Assembly (NCBI GenBank): GCA_036171675.1
Contig: JAVHRO010000070.1
Coordinates: forward strand, 1 to 44,857
DNA: 44,857 nucleotides
Origin: Vicingus sp036171675
GTDB lineage: Bacteria; Bacteroidota; Bacteroidia; Flavobacteriales_E; Vicingaceae
Reading direction: 5' to 3'
The notes beneath the pieces are model-generated. The model was not told where the DNA came from, did no database searches, and saw only the letters and a program-made list of their open reading frames with translations. Shown here piece by piece: positions 26,389-34,561 of the stretch. The translations under genes and the position numbers were made by a program. The stretch's first letter is position 1; each line of letters starts with the position of its first letter.

Positions 26389-27059
26389 TTCCAGCCATTT
26401 TTAGCAGTTTCTTCCAACAAAACTTTTTTAGGAATGTCATGTGTGCCATCAAAAGTGATGATTTTGAAAGACAAGGTAGTTTTTTCTAAATTTTTGGTTA
26501 CCGAATTAATGTGTTCTGGATTTAGAAATTCATCTTTGGTTCCATAAATTAAATACAGATTGGTTTCTTTTGGAAGTACTTCAAAATCTAAGTCTTCAGG
26601 GAAAAAATTTGCCCACAAAATAAAATTGGTACAATTGAATTTTTTTGATGCAAACCATCGGCAAGCAGTGGCTCCACCTTGTGAGAATCCTACTATATTT
26701 ATTTTAAGATCTTTATTCTTATTCTCATTTATCGTGTTCTCGTACAATTGTTCTAAAAAATTGGTATAATCAACAATTTCTTCTGTGCGAAGGTGTTTAG
26801 TCATCCAACTGGCTCCAATTCGCCCACTAAAGCCATGTAAATAAAATTTGGAAAGAGCCTCAGGAGCAATGATACAATTTTCAGTATTGGCTATAGGTTC
26901 AAATTTCTTGATAAAAAACTCTGCCAAATAACCATATCCGTGTAAAACAAACCAAATGGTTTTTGCTGTTTTTACATTGCCAAGGGTATAATAGGTTGCG
27001 GTTTTCTGAATTACGATACTATGCTTTGTGCTCGTATTTTTCAATGGCTTCTGGGTCAT
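26385..27059 (-). CDS. Alpha/beta hydrolase (carboxylesterase/phospholipase-like)
   Basis: The protein of 224 residues is a single alpha/beta hydrolase domain without a signal peptide. The oxyanion motif is FVLHGYGYLAEFF, the nucleophile elbow is GFSQGG in IVGFSQGGATACRWFA, the acid is likely the Asp in YGTKDEFLNPEHI, and the base is the His in FDGTHDIP. This is the pattern of the phospholipase/carboxylesterase (PF02230-like) group. The natural substrate is unknown. Its ATG at 27059 lies inside the end of the DUF983 gene (41 bp overlap), so the two are translated from one message. No later in-frame ATG precedes the core strands. Confidence 0.82.
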   Translation of the reverse strand: MTQKPLKNTSTKHSIVIQKTATYYTLGNVKTAKTIWFVLHGYGYLAEFFIKKFEPIANTENCIIAPEALSKFYLHGFSGRIGASWMTKHLRTEEIVDYTNFLEQLYENTINENKNKDLKINIVGFSQGGATACRWFASKKFNCTNFILWANFFPEDLDFEVLPKETNLYLIYGTKDEFLNPEHINSVTKNLEKTTLSFKIITFDGTHDIPKKVLLEETAKNGWN

Positions 27060-27408
27060 ATTTAATCATAAGTGCTATCCAAGATGCTCTCGACAATCTG
27101 AAAACATAAGGTAAAACTAGTGCAAGGGTAATAAAATCTAGAATTAAAAACAGATTAATAGTGAAAATATCAAGAACTATCATAGCAACAAATATGGCAA
27201 CAATTATAGCAATGGTAAATGCATAACTCATGTACATCGCACCATAATAAAACCCAGTCTCAATCTGAAAGTCTTGTCCACATTTTGGGCATTTTTTTGG
27301 CATATCAAAAAATCCCTTGTATTGATATGTTTTTTTATTGCAGAACAAATCACCCTTCCTACATTTGGGACATTTAAAATACATAATGCTAGAAATCAAA
27401 TTGGGCAT
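27019..27408 (-). CDS. DUF983 membrane protein with zinc-ribbon cysteines
   Basis: The 129-residue protein has two CxxC pairs (KCPKCRKGDLF and KKCPKCGQDF) that would form a zinc ribbon, then FYYGAMYMSY, the DUF983 hallmark, and two hydrophobic membrane helices (about 59-79 and 86-104). The function of DUF983 is not established. An ATG at 27384 (MYFKCPKC) is a possible shorter start; the ATG at 27408 keeps a short hydrophobic leader. Cotranscribed with the overlapping esterase gene. It is divergent from the ABC-F gene with 89 bp between the starts. Confidence 0.85.
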   Translation of the reverse strand: MPNLISSIMYFKCPKCRKGDLFCNKKTYQYKGFFDMPKKCPKCGQDFQIETGFYYGAMYMSYAFTIAIIVAIFVAMIVLDIFTINLFLILDFITLALVLPYVFRLSRASWIALMIKYDPEAIEKYEHKA

Positions 27409-27497
27409 AAAGGATTGTTTAAATAAAAAAACAAAGTTATCAAAATCATCATCGAAAAATTGAATTGTATAAATTAACTTTTCGCTAATTTCGCGAC

Positions 27498-29429
27498 ATG
27501 GTAGGAATTAATGAGTTAACGGTAAATTTTGGTGAAAGATATCTTTTTAATAAGGTATCGTTCTTAATAAATAAGCAAGATAGAATTGGATTAGTTGGAA
27601 AAAATGGAGCTGGAAAATCTACTATGCTTAAAATTATTGCTGGTGAAAACCAGTCGGATGGTGGAAATGTTTCGTATCCGGCCGATTTTACTTTTGGTTA
27701 CTTACCACAGGATATGGATTTTAGTCACGGGAAAACTGTGCTGGAAGAAACCAAATCTGTATTCAAGGAAGTAAATCAAATCAACGAAAAAATTGATCAT
27801 ATCAATCATCAATTAGAAACCAGAACGGATTACCATTCGGATGAATACATGGATTTGTTAAATCATTTAAACGAATACAACCAACGTTTATCAATGATTG
27901 GTGGTTTTACGGTAGATGCCGATGTGGAGACCATTTTAAAAGGTTTGGGATTTACTCCAAAAGATTTTGTTCGTCAAACCAATGAATTTAGTGGTGGCTG
28001 GAGAATGCGTATTGAGTTGGCTAAAATTTTATTGACTAAATCGGATTTATTGTTGCTCGATGAGCCAACCAATCACTTGGATATTGAATCGATACAATGG
28101 TTGGAAGATTTTTTAAAGGTTTACAGTGGGGCTTTAGTATTAATTTCACATGATAAGGCTTTTTTGGACCATGTAACTACCAGAACCATTGAAATTTCGC
28201 TTGGAAAAATATACGATTATAAAACGTACTATTCAAAATATTTAGAGCAACGAAAAGAACGAAGAGATCAGCAACTAGCAGCATACACCAATCAACAAAA
28301 ACAAATTGCCGATACCGAAAAATTTATTGAACGATTCCGCTCAAAAGCAACTAAAGCAGTACAAGTACAAAGTAGAATAAAGCAACTCGACAAAATAGAT
28401 AGGATTGAAATTGACGAAGAAGATACGGCATCGATGCGATTTTATTTTCCTCCAGCGCCACGCTCAGGTAAAGTGGTTGTTGAAGCAAATGGTGTTGGAA
28501 AATCCTTTGGAGAAAAAATGGTATTTAATGATGCTAATTTTTTTATTGAATCGGGCAAAAAAATTGCCTTTGTAGGTAAAAATGGTGAAGGTAAAACTAC
28601 CATGACCAAAATTATTGTAGGCGAACTGGAGCATGAAGGCGAGTTGAAAATAGGCCACAATGTTAATCTTTCTTATTTTGCCCAAAATCAAGCGGAGGAA
28701 TTGGATAAGGAATTGACTGTTTTCGAGGCGATAGACCAATGTGCACATGGCGAAATACGTAAACAAGTCCGAAATTTATTGGGTGCTTTTATGTTTGGAG
28801 GCGAAGAAGCCGACAAAAAAATTAAAGTACTTTCGGGTGGGGAACGAGCAAGGGTGGCATTGTGTAAATTAATGTTGGAACCAGTAAATTTATTGGTGTT
28901 AGATGAGCCTACTAATCACTTGGACATTCGATCTAAAGAAGTATTAAAAGCTGCTTTAAAAAAATATGATGGAACACTAATCGTGATTTCTCACGACAGG
29001 GATTTCTTGGACGGATTGGTTGAAGAAATGTATGAATTTAAGGAAGGGAAAGTAAAACAATTTTTGGGTGGTGTTTACGATTTCTTAAAATCTAAAAAAG
29101 TAGATAGCATTCGAGAGTTTGAACAAAACGTTAAAGTGGTTGCTAAAAACGTAAAACCAGTTTCGGAAAACAAATTAAGTTTTGAAGAAAAAAAACAACT
29201 GGAAAAAGACATCAAACGTGTTCAAAATAAAATCAACAATCTAGAAAAAGAAATTGAAAATCTTGAAAATAATATTGAAGATTTGAGTATTAAATTAATG
29301 AATGTTGGCACCTATTCTGATGATTTGTTGATACAATACAACCATGCTAAGGTTGCTTTAGAAAAAGCCATGACTGAGTGGGAAGAAAATCAACTAAAAG
29401 AGGAAGAGCTGAAAAGTAAACTGGATTAA
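27498..29429 (+). CDS. ABC-F family ATPase (YheS/Uup-like)
   Basis: ABC-F proteins are soluble tandem ATPases that act on the ribosome (translation rescue, antibiotic protection, ribosome factors), not transporters. Domain 1 has Walker A GLVGKNGAGKST, signature FSGGWRMRIELAKIL and Walker B LLLLDEPTNHLD. The inter-domain linker (about 240-320) is rich in charged helices and ends in FPPAPRSGKVV. Domain 2 has Walker A VGKNGEGKTT, signature LSGGERARVALCKLML and LLVLDEPTNHLD. The C-terminal 80 residues are a charged coiled coil, as in Uup-type members. No membrane segments. The full length is 643 residues. Its stop overlaps the convergent ChaN-family stop by four bases. A TAATTTCG at 27486-27493 resembles a -7 box only four bases before the ATG. 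Confidence 0.93.
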   Translation: MVGINELTVNFGERYLFNKVSFLINKQDRIGLVGKNGAGKSTMLKIIAGENQSDGGNVSYPADFTFGYLPQDMDFSHGKTVLEETKSVFKEVNQINEKIDHINHQLETRTDYHSDEYMDLLNHLNEYNQRLSMIGGFTVDADVETILKGLGFTPKDFVRQTNEFSGGWRMRIELAKILLTKSDLLLLDEPTNHLDIESIQWLEDFLKVYSGALVLISHDKAFLDHVTTRTIEISLGKIYDYKTYYSKYLEQRKERRDQQLAAYTNQQKQIADTEKFIERFRSKATKAVQVQSRIKQLDKIDRIEIDEEDTASMRFYFPPAPRSGKVVVEANGVGKSFGEKMVFNDANFFIESGKKIAFVGKNGEGKTTMTKIIVGELEHEGELKIGHNVNLSYFAQNQAEELDKELTVFEAIDQCAHGEIRKQVRNLLGAFMFGGEEADKKIKVLSGGERARVALCKLMLEPVNLLVLDEPTNHLDIRSKEVLKAALKKYDGTLIVISHDRDFLDGLVEEMYEFKEGKVKQFLGGVYDFLKSKKVDSIREFEQNVKVVAKNVKPVSENKLSFEEKKQLEKDIKRVQNKINNLEKEIENLENNIEDLSIKLMNVGTYSDDLLIQYNHAKVALEKAMTEWEENQLKEEELKSKLD

Positions 29430-30286
29430 TACGTTTTGGTCATCGACTCTGGGGTTGCAATAATAAAATGTGCCAATCCTTTATTTTCTTCTTTTAACGA
29501 ATCAATGTTTTCTTGTTCAACATTAGCAATCGTCAAAATCTTCAAATCGGGGTTTGCTTTTTTAAGATACCACATAATTCCTTCAAAATTGTTAGAATGA
29601 TAGGTGCCATTGAAATGGATAAACGTTCGTCCCTTAACCCAATTTTTTAATATAAAGTGAGCCATGGTTGCATCTTTTACCGCTTGTGATTTAGGTAAAT
29701 TTTCTCCACCATGACCATCAACCGCTTTAACCATATTTGCGTAGCCAGGTAATTTATCATCATAAATAATAGGTAGTGGGGCAATATATTTTTTTGCTTC
29801 GTCAGTTAAATGATTAAATGCTTTAAAGCCTTCTTTGTATACCATGTTAGCATAGCGACGAGGAACGTTAGTAGCTATAAAAGTTAATTGATTGGAAACG
29901 GCGAAATCTAATAAGGGTTGGTAGTCGGTTTGATTATTTGGCCATAGTTTGGCTTCTTTTTTAAAAACTTCGTAATCGTAATGACCTCCTAGATACTCAT
30001 TAATAATCAACTGATTGTCAGCCTCAAACATTTCAGCTCCAAGAGCAATATTTTCGTTTACTTTTTCAAAAATATCTTTGGTCAGTTCTAACTCTAGCCA
30101 GTGGTTAATTGGGTTGTTGTGTAATTCTCCAAACAAAATGATATCGGCATCTTCAGCTTTTTTCAAAATTTTTTTGTAGCTGGTTTGGTTTCCTAAATCA
30201 TCATAAACTTTATATACCTCTTTATCGTTTCCAAACGAAAGGAATACGAATGCTAATAGTAGGCTCGCTAATTTAAATGAGTTCAT
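29426..30286 (-). CDS. ChaN-family haem-binding-type protein
   Basis: The 286-residue protein has a signal peptide (MNSFKLASLLLAFVFLSF) without lipobox cysteine. The ChaN domain follows: ADIILFGELHNNPINHWLELELTK, ALGAEMFEADNQLIINEYL, and a C-terminal FIHFNGTYHSNNFEGIMWYL. ChaN of Campylobacter binds haem and is linked to iron uptake; here haem binding is an inference by family. It lies 57 bp behind hemE on the same strand but has an apparently separate promoter at 30310-30342. The genomic link to hemB/hemL/hemE fits a haem role. Its stop overlaps that of the convergent ABC-F gene (TTAA). Confidence 0.82.
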   Translation of the reverse strand: MNSFKLASLLLAFVFLSFGNDKEVYKVYDDLGNQTSYKKILKKAEDADIILFGELHNNPINHWLELELTKDIFEKVNENIALGAEMFEADNQLIINEYLGGHYDYEVFKKEAKLWPNNQTDYQPLLDFAVSNQLTFIATNVPRRYANMVYKEGFKAFNHLTDEAKKYIAPLPIIYDDKLPGYANMVKAVDGHGGENLPKSQAVKDATMAHFILKNWVKGRTFIHFNGTYHSNNFEGIMWYLKKANPDLKILTIANVEQENIDSLKEENKGLAHFIIATPESMTKTY

Positions 30287-30309
30287 TTAAAATGAATTAG
30301 TTAGTTCTG

Positions 30310-30342
30310 CAAAGATACATTATATCGATATTACAGCCCAAA
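30310..30342 (-). promoter_or_regulatory. Bacteroidota-type promoter of the ChaN-family gene
   Basis: On the minus strand TTTG (30342-30339) and a perfect TATCTTTG (30317-30310) are separated by 21 bases, the same spacing as at 21231-21263. The expected transcript start is about 20 bases before the ATG at 30286. The -33 box ends at the last base before the hemE stop codon. Confidence 0.7.
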
Positions 30343-31380
30343 TTATTTTCTCGTATAATCATGGACAAATTTGCATAAACGTTTTACTGTTTCTTCTGAA
30401 GTAGTGGGTAAAATGCCGTGACCTAAATTAAAAATATGACCATTAATACCTTTTACCGAATCCAATAATTTTTTTGTTTTGGCTTCGATGATACTCCAAT
30501 CGGCAAATAAAGCTGTTGGATCTAAGTTTCCTTGAACGGCAACTTCATAGTTCAAGTCCTTCCATGTTTTAGCTAAATCGGTTTTCCAATCTAACGAAAT
30601 CACATCTGGTTTTGCTTTTCTTAAACTTGGTATTAAATGGGCAGAATTAACACCCATAGAAATTATTGGCGTTGTTGGATTTTTTTCTTTGATTATCTGA
30701 ATCATTTTTTCCACATGAGGGTAAACATATTCATCGTAATCATCAATAGCTAAAGCACCCACCCAACTGTCAAAAATTTGAACCACCATGGCTCCACTTT
30801 CAATTTGAAAGTTGAGGTAATTTGCCATTACAGTACTTAGTTTATCCATTAACAAATGCCAAGCTTTAGTTTCGTTGTACATAAAAGCTTTCATTTTTTC
30901 GTAATTTTTCGAAGGGCCGCCTTCAATCATGTAACTTGCTAATGTAAATGGAGCTCCCACAAAACCAATGCAAGGCACATTTAATTGAGCTTTTAAAATG
31001 TTTAAGGCTTTGCCAGTGTACCACATTTCAGTAGCTGGGTCAACCACTTTTAGTTTTTCCACATCAGCAACCGATTTTATTGGGTTATGAATGAGTGGGC
31101 CATACCCTTTTTTGTATTCAAAGCTAATTCCCATTGGTCCTAAAGGAATTAAAATATCTGAAAACACAATGGCAGAATCCACCTCATAATTATTGACAGG
31201 AATCATGGTAACTTCTGCACTAATTTCTGGAATGGTGCTAATTTCTATTAAACTGTATTTTTCTTTAATAACTCTATATTCTTTTTGGAATCGCCCTGCT
31301 TGTCGAGCCAACCAAAGTGGAGTATAAGGAGTTTCTTCCCTTCTACAGGCTTTTAAAAAACTATCGTTAAATTTTGTCAT
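30343..31380 (-). CDS. hemE: Uroporphyrinogen decarboxylase HemE
   Basis: HemE decarboxylates the four acetate side chains of uroporphyrinogen III to give coproporphyrinogen III. The 345-residue sequence shows the N-terminal PLWLARQAGRFQKEY (substrate-binding arginines), the catalytic Asp in FSDILIPLGPMGI, GFVGAPFTLASYMIEGG, and the C-terminal FNLGHGILPTTSEETVKRL. The length is normal. The start is the ATG at 31380 (MTKFNDSFLKACRR); an upstream frame extension to 31413 runs into a dispersed repeat and is rejected. It is the last of hemB-hemL-hemE, 96 bp after hemL with a palindromic repeat in the gap. Confidence 0.96.
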   Translation of the reverse strand: MTKFNDSFLKACRREETPYTPLWLARQAGRFQKEYRVIKEKYSLIEISTIPEISAEVTMIPVNNYEVDSAIVFSDILIPLGPMGISFEYKKGYGPLIHNPIKSVADVEKLKVVDPATEMWYTGKALNILKAQLNVPCIGFVGAPFTLASYMIEGGPSKNYEKMKAFMYNETKAWHLLMDKLSTVMANYLNFQIESGAMVVQIFDSWVGALAIDDYDEYVYPHVEKMIQIIKEKNPTTPIISMGVNSAHLIPSLRKAKPDVISLDWKTDLAKTWKDLNYEVAVQGNLDPTALFADWSIIEAKTKKLLDSVKGINGHIFNLGHGILPTTSEETVKRLCKFVHDYTRK

Positions 31381-31397
31381 ATTTTTTTGTTTTATAT

Positions 31398-31470
31398 CGT
31401 CATTGCGAGGCACGAAGCAATCTGCTTCAATTAAGCGGATTGCTTCACTCGTCCCTCGTTCGCAATGACG
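31398..31470. repeat. Dispersed palindromic repeat, family R2 (CATTGCGAGG type)
   Basis: A 73-bp nested palindrome. Outer arms of 11 bp match perfectly (31398-31408 with 31460-31470) and inner arms of 9 bp match perfectly (GAAGCAATC 31414-31422 with GATTGCTTC 31438-31446). It fills most of the hemL-hemE gap, six bases after the hemL stop. From memory, sequences beginning CGTCATTGCGAGG are repeated in many Bacteroidota genomes. Confidence 0.75.
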
Positions 31471-31476
31471 TGGTAA

Positions 31477-32757
31477 TTAAATTTTTTTCATCGCCTTATT
31501 TATTCCATTTTCGAGTTTTTGTATGTCTTCATCAGAAATTACAGAACTTAAAAACCATGCTTCAAACTGACTTGGTGGAATGTAAATACCATTTTCTATC
31601 ATTCCCCAGAAAAATTTAGTGAATTGTTCGGTGTTGCATTCTTGGGCTTCGGTAAAATTGGTTATCGTTTTTTTGCTGAAAAACGGATTAAACATCGAAC
31701 CAAAACGGTTTACTGTTAATTCAATTCCATTTTCGGCTGCTGCTTCCAATAATGCTTTCTCGATTTGAGCTGCTTGTTGGTTAAACTTGTCGTACGGATG
31801 TTGAGCTTTTAATTCAGTTAAGGTTGCAATTCCAGCAGCCATTGCTACAGGGTTTCCAGATAATGTTCCAGCCTGATATACATCTCCTAAAGGAGAAATT
31901 CTATTCATAATTTCATTTCTAGCTCCATAAGCTCCAACAGGGAAACCACCTCCAATCACTTTGCCTAAACAAGTAATGTCGGCTTCAATTCCTAACAATT
32001 CCTGAGCACCACCAAATTTTGAACGAAATCCAGTCATTACTTCATCCACCACCAATAAAATTCCTGCAGCTGCGGTAATTTTTCGTAATTCTTTAATAAA
32101 TGAATCTGTTGGTAAAACAACCCCCATATTTCCAGCAATAGGTTCAATAAAAACTGCTGCAATGTCATTACATTCAGCAATATGTTTTTTTACCGAATCG
32201 ATGTTATTGTACTCGGCAATCAACGTATTTTTTACTGCCTCAGCAGGAACTCCTGCACTTCCAGGTAAGCTGTAAGTAATCAATCCTGAACCTGCTGCAA
32301 CCAACAGTGCATCGGAATGACCATGATAACAACCAGCAAATTTTATGATGTGATTTTTATTAGTAAAAGCTCTAGCTAGCCGAATGGCACTCATAATTGC
32401 TTCTGTACCTGAGTTTACAAAACGCACCTTGTCCATTCCTGGGAAAGCCTCACAAACCATTTGTGCCAAAATAATTTCGTTTTCGGTACTTGCTCCAAAG
32501 CTAAAACCGGTACAAACTTGTCGCTGCACTGCTTCAATAACTTTGTTGTTGCCATGACCTAAAATCATAGGTCCGTAAGAAAGCACCAAATCAATGTATT
32601 CGTTGCCATCCACATCGTAAATTTTTGAGCCATGAGCTTTTTCAATAAACAAAGGATTTCCGCCTACCGATTTAAACGCACGTACCGGAGAATTTACAGC
32701 TCCAACCAAGTGTTTTAATCCTTTATTGTAGAGTTCTTGTGATTTTGTATTGTTCAT
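31477..32757 (-). CDS. hemL: Glutamate-1-semialdehyde 2,1-aminomutase HemL
   Basis: HemL, a PLP enzyme, converts glutamate-1-semialdehyde to 5-aminolevulinate, the C5 route to tetrapyrroles. Motifs include GAVNSPVRAFKSVGG, SYGPMILGHG, FVNSGTEAIMSAIRLAR, FAGCYHGHSDALLV, VVDEVMTGFR and the PLP-binding lysine in LGKVIGGGFPVGAYG (about residue 265). The protein of 426 residues is full length. The start is the ATG at 32757 (MNNTKSQELY). A longer frame starts at 32775 inside the R3 repeat and is rejected. It lies between hemB and hemE with repeats in both gaps. Confidence 0.96.
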   Translation of the reverse strand: MNNTKSQELYNKGLKHLVGAVNSPVRAFKSVGGNPLFIEKAHGSKIYDVDGNEYIDLVLSYGPMILGHGNNKVIEAVQRQVCTGFSFGASTENEIILAQMVCEAFPGMDKVRFVNSGTEAIMSAIRLARAFTNKNHIIKFAGCYHGHSDALLVAAGSGLITYSLPGSAGVPAEAVKNTLIAEYNNIDSVKKHIAECNDIAAVFIEPIAGNMGVVLPTDSFIKELRKITAAAGILLVVDEVMTGFRSKFGGAQELLGIEADITCLGKVIGGGFPVGAYGARNEIMNRISPLGDVYQAGTLSGNPVAMAAGIATLTELKAQHPYDKFNQQAAQIEKALLEAAAENGIELTVNRFGSMFNPFFSKKTITNFTEAQECNTEQFTKFFWGMIENGIYIPPSQFEAWFLSSVISDEDIQKLENGINKAMKKI

Positions 32758-32769
32758 ATTTTTCTTTTT

Positions 32770-32839
32770 TGTCATGTCGACCTTGTGGAGACATCTTCTT
32801 ATTTTTTTAGAAGATTCCTCGACTCCGCTCGGAATGACA
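32770..32839. repeat. Dispersed palindromic repeat, family R3 (GTCATGTCGA type)
   Basis: Imperfect palindrome with end arms TGTCAT (32770-32775) and ATGACA (32834-32839) and an inner perfect 7-bp stem ATCTTCT (32793-32799) / AGAAGAT (32809-32815). It begins two bases after the hemB stop on the minus strand and occupies the hemB-hemL gap. Elements of the form TGTCAT-TCGAC...GGAATGACA recur in Bacteroidota genomes as I recall. Confidence 0.72.
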
Positions 32840-32840
32840 T

Positions 32841-33809
32841 CTAGTTTTTATTCAAAATTTTTGCTGCATCTTTAGCAAAATACGTAATAATAATGTCTGC
32901 ACCAGCTCTTTTGATACCTAGCAAAGTTTCCATCATCACCCGTTCTTCGTCAATCCAACCGTTTCTACCAGCGGCTTTAATCATAGAATATTCACCACTT
33001 ACATTATATGCTGCTAGAGGAAGATTAAATTTATTTTTTACTTCTCTAATCACATCTAAATAGGCCAAAGCAGGTTTTACCATTAAAATGGCAGCACCTT
33101 CATCCACATCGGCTTGAGCTTCTTTAATCGCTTCCAATCGGTTAGCAGAGTCCATTTGATAGGTTCTTCTATCACCAAAACTAGGAGCAGAATCGGCAGC
33201 ATCTCTAAACGGACCGTAATAAGCTGAAGCATATTTTACCGAATAGCCCATAATTGGAATGTGTTTAAATCCATTTTTATCTAGCTCGTCTCTAATTTCA
33301 CGCACTACAAAGTCCATCATTCCAGAAGGAGCAACCATATCCACTCCGGCTTTTGCTTGTGCCAATACTTGTTTTCGGGTATTCACTAACGTTAAGGTAT
33401 TATCTACATCGTGTCCGCACAACACACCACAATGACCGTGATTGGTGTATTCGCAGAAGCAAACATCAGCAATTACTTGAAGCGTTGGAAAATTCTTTTT
33501 GATGTAACGAATGGCTTCTTGTATCACGCCTTTTTCGTTCCAACTTTCAGAACCTTCGGCATCTTTGTGCAAAGGAATTCCAAAAAGTAGTACAGATTTT
33601 ATTCCTAAATCTACTACTTCTTGTAATTCAGCATCAATTTGATCTAATGAATATCTAAAAATTCCCGGCATTGAAACAATTTCTTTTTTGATGTTGGTGC
33701 CTTCTTCAATAAACAAGGGATAAATAAAGTCAGAAACGTGTAAATGCGTTTCTCTTACTGCATCTCTAATTTCGGCAGTTTTTCGGTTTTCTCTTAGTCC
33801 TAATTCCAT
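32841..33809 (-). CDS. hemB: Delta-aminolevulinic acid dehydratase HemB (porphobilinogen synthase)
   Basis: HemB condenses two 5-aminolevulinate molecules to porphobilinogen. The 322-residue protein has the metal-site cysteines of the zinc-type enzyme in VCFCEYTNHGHCGVL, the two Schiff-base lysines in GYSVKYASAYYGPFRDAA and ILMVKPALAYLDVI, and YNVSGEYSM near the C-terminus. The start is the ATG at 33809 (MELGLRENRKT); a frame extension to 33830 begins within a -7-like box (33828-33835) and is rejected. It is the first gene of the hemB-hemL-hemE run. Confidence 0.96.
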   Translation of the reverse strand: MELGLRENRKTAEIRDAVRETHLHVSDFIYPLFIEEGTNIKKEIVSMPGIFRYSLDQIDAELQEVVDLGIKSVLLFGIPLHKDAEGSESWNEKGVIQEAIRYIKKNFPTLQVIADVCFCEYTNHGHCGVLCGHDVDNTLTLVNTRKQVLAQAKAGVDMVAPSGMMDFVVREIRDELDKNGFKHIPIMGYSVKYASAYYGPFRDAADSAPSFGDRRTYQMDSANRLEAIKEAQADVDEGAAILMVKPALAYLDVIREVKNKFNLPLAAYNVSGEYSMIKAAGRNGWIDEERVMMETLLGIKRAGADIIITYFAKDAAKILNKN

Positions 33810-33827
33810 GATATAATTTTTAAAGTA

Positions 33828-33835
33828 CAAATATA
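33828..33835 (-). promoter_or_regulatory. -7 box TATATTTG upstream of hemB
   Basis: On the minus strand a perfect TAnnTTTG ends 18 bases before the hemB ATG. No good -33 TTTG is seen at the usual distance, so this is a weak promoter call that nevertheless supports the chosen start. Confidence 0.4.
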
Positions 33836-33899
33836 GGTTTGTTCGTTGATGTAAAACAGGAAATAAATCAGTTTTTCAGTTCATTCTTTTTATCATCTG

Positions 33900-33907
33900 T
33901 ACATTTG
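33900..33907 (+). promoter_or_regulatory. -7 box TACATTTG abutting the DCC gene start
   Basis: A perfect TAnnTTTG ends one base before the ATG at 33909. The predicted transcript start would fall on or just after this ATG, so a leaderless transcript (ATG 33909 or GTG 33912) is possible. No clear -33 box. Confidence 0.3.
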
Positions 33908-33908
33908 T

Positions 33909-34310
33909 ATGGTGGAAACAATAAATTACCTTATACTTTTCGATGGAGACTGTAATTTTTGTAATTATTGGGTAAATTTTGTCTTGAAAAGAGATAAACA
34001 AGGGGTGTTTAAGTTCGCCTCTTTAAACTCCGAAATAGGAAATATGCTAAAATTACAACATCAAATTCCGGTAACGGTAGATTCTATTGTTTTGATTAAA
34101 GATGACCATGTTTTTATCAAGTCTCAGGCTGCTTTAGAAATAGCAAAAAACTTGAGTGGAGGATGGTTTATGATGGCTGGCTTTAAAATAATTCCAACCT
34201 TTATTAGAGATGCCGTTTATGATGTGGTGGCTAAAAATCGTTACCGTTGGTTTGGTAAATCGGTTTGTGAGTTGCCAGCCAATCCAAAATTTAAAAATAA
34301 ATTTCTTTAA
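33909..34310 (+). CDS. DCC (DUF393) family thiol-disulfide oxidoreductase-like protein
   Basis: The 133-residue protein has the family-naming motif DGDCNFCN at the N-terminus (ILFDGDCNFCNYWVNFVLKRD), with a CxxC pair that suggests a thioredoxin-like redox centre. Further family features are FKFASLNSEIG, VDSIVLIKDDHVFIKSQAALEIAKNL and the C-terminal YDVVAKNRYRWFGK. There is no signal peptide. The partner substrate is unknown. It is divergent from hemB and followed by a 251 bp gap that contains a MITE-like palindromic element. Confidence 0.85.
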   Translation: MVETINYLILFDGDCNFCNYWVNFVLKRDKQGVFKFASLNSEIGNMLKLQHQIPVTVDSIVLIKDDHVFIKSQAALEIAKNLSGGWFMMAGFKIIPTFIRDAVYDVVAKNRYRWFGKSVCELPANPKFKNKFL

Positions 34311-34338
34311 AATAATTATAACTGATTAGCCACTCTTA

Positions 34339-34512
34339 TTGCCACAGATTACACAAATTTACACAGATTTGTTTCGCAAATTTATCAATACTTTTTTATT
34401 ATAAATTAAGGTTTTGATGCTACTATGTGGTGTTTAAATTCTCACAAAAGTAACTGCCACGCTAAAGGCGTGGCAGTTATTAATCTGTGTAAATTTGTGT
34501 AATCTGTGGCAA
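34339..34512. repeat. MITE-like element with 31-bp perfect terminal inverted repeats, family R4
   Basis: Perfect 31-bp arms lie at 34339-34369 and 34482-34512 (core CCACAGATTACACAAATTT). Inside is a second perfect 12-bp hairpin, TAACTGCCACGC (34451-34462) / GCGTGGCAGTTA (34468-34479), with loop TAAAG. No transposase is encoded. An 11-base match (TACTATGTGGT, 34421-34431) is shared with repeat R6 at 38108-38118. It starts 28 bases after the DCC gene stop. Confidence 0.8.
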
Positions 34513-34548
34513 AGAGAAGAAAATAGGTGCTGAGTAGTTACAAATAAT

Positions 34549-34556
34549 TACTTTTG
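34549..34556 (+). promoter_or_regulatory. -7 box TACTTTTG directly before the exonuclease gene
   Basis: A perfect TAnnTTTG ends five bases before the ATG at 34562. A -33 box is not evident. The leader would be about two bases if this is the promoter. Confidence 0.35.
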
Positions 34557-34561
34557 TAAAA

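Noticed and set aside
32758..32775. Upstream ATG for hemL
   Set aside because: The codon is part of the R3 palindrome, and family alignment supports the start at 32757.
34339..34512. CRISPR-like repeat structure
   Set aside because: The repeats are inverted arms, not direct repeats with regular spacers, and no cas genes are present.
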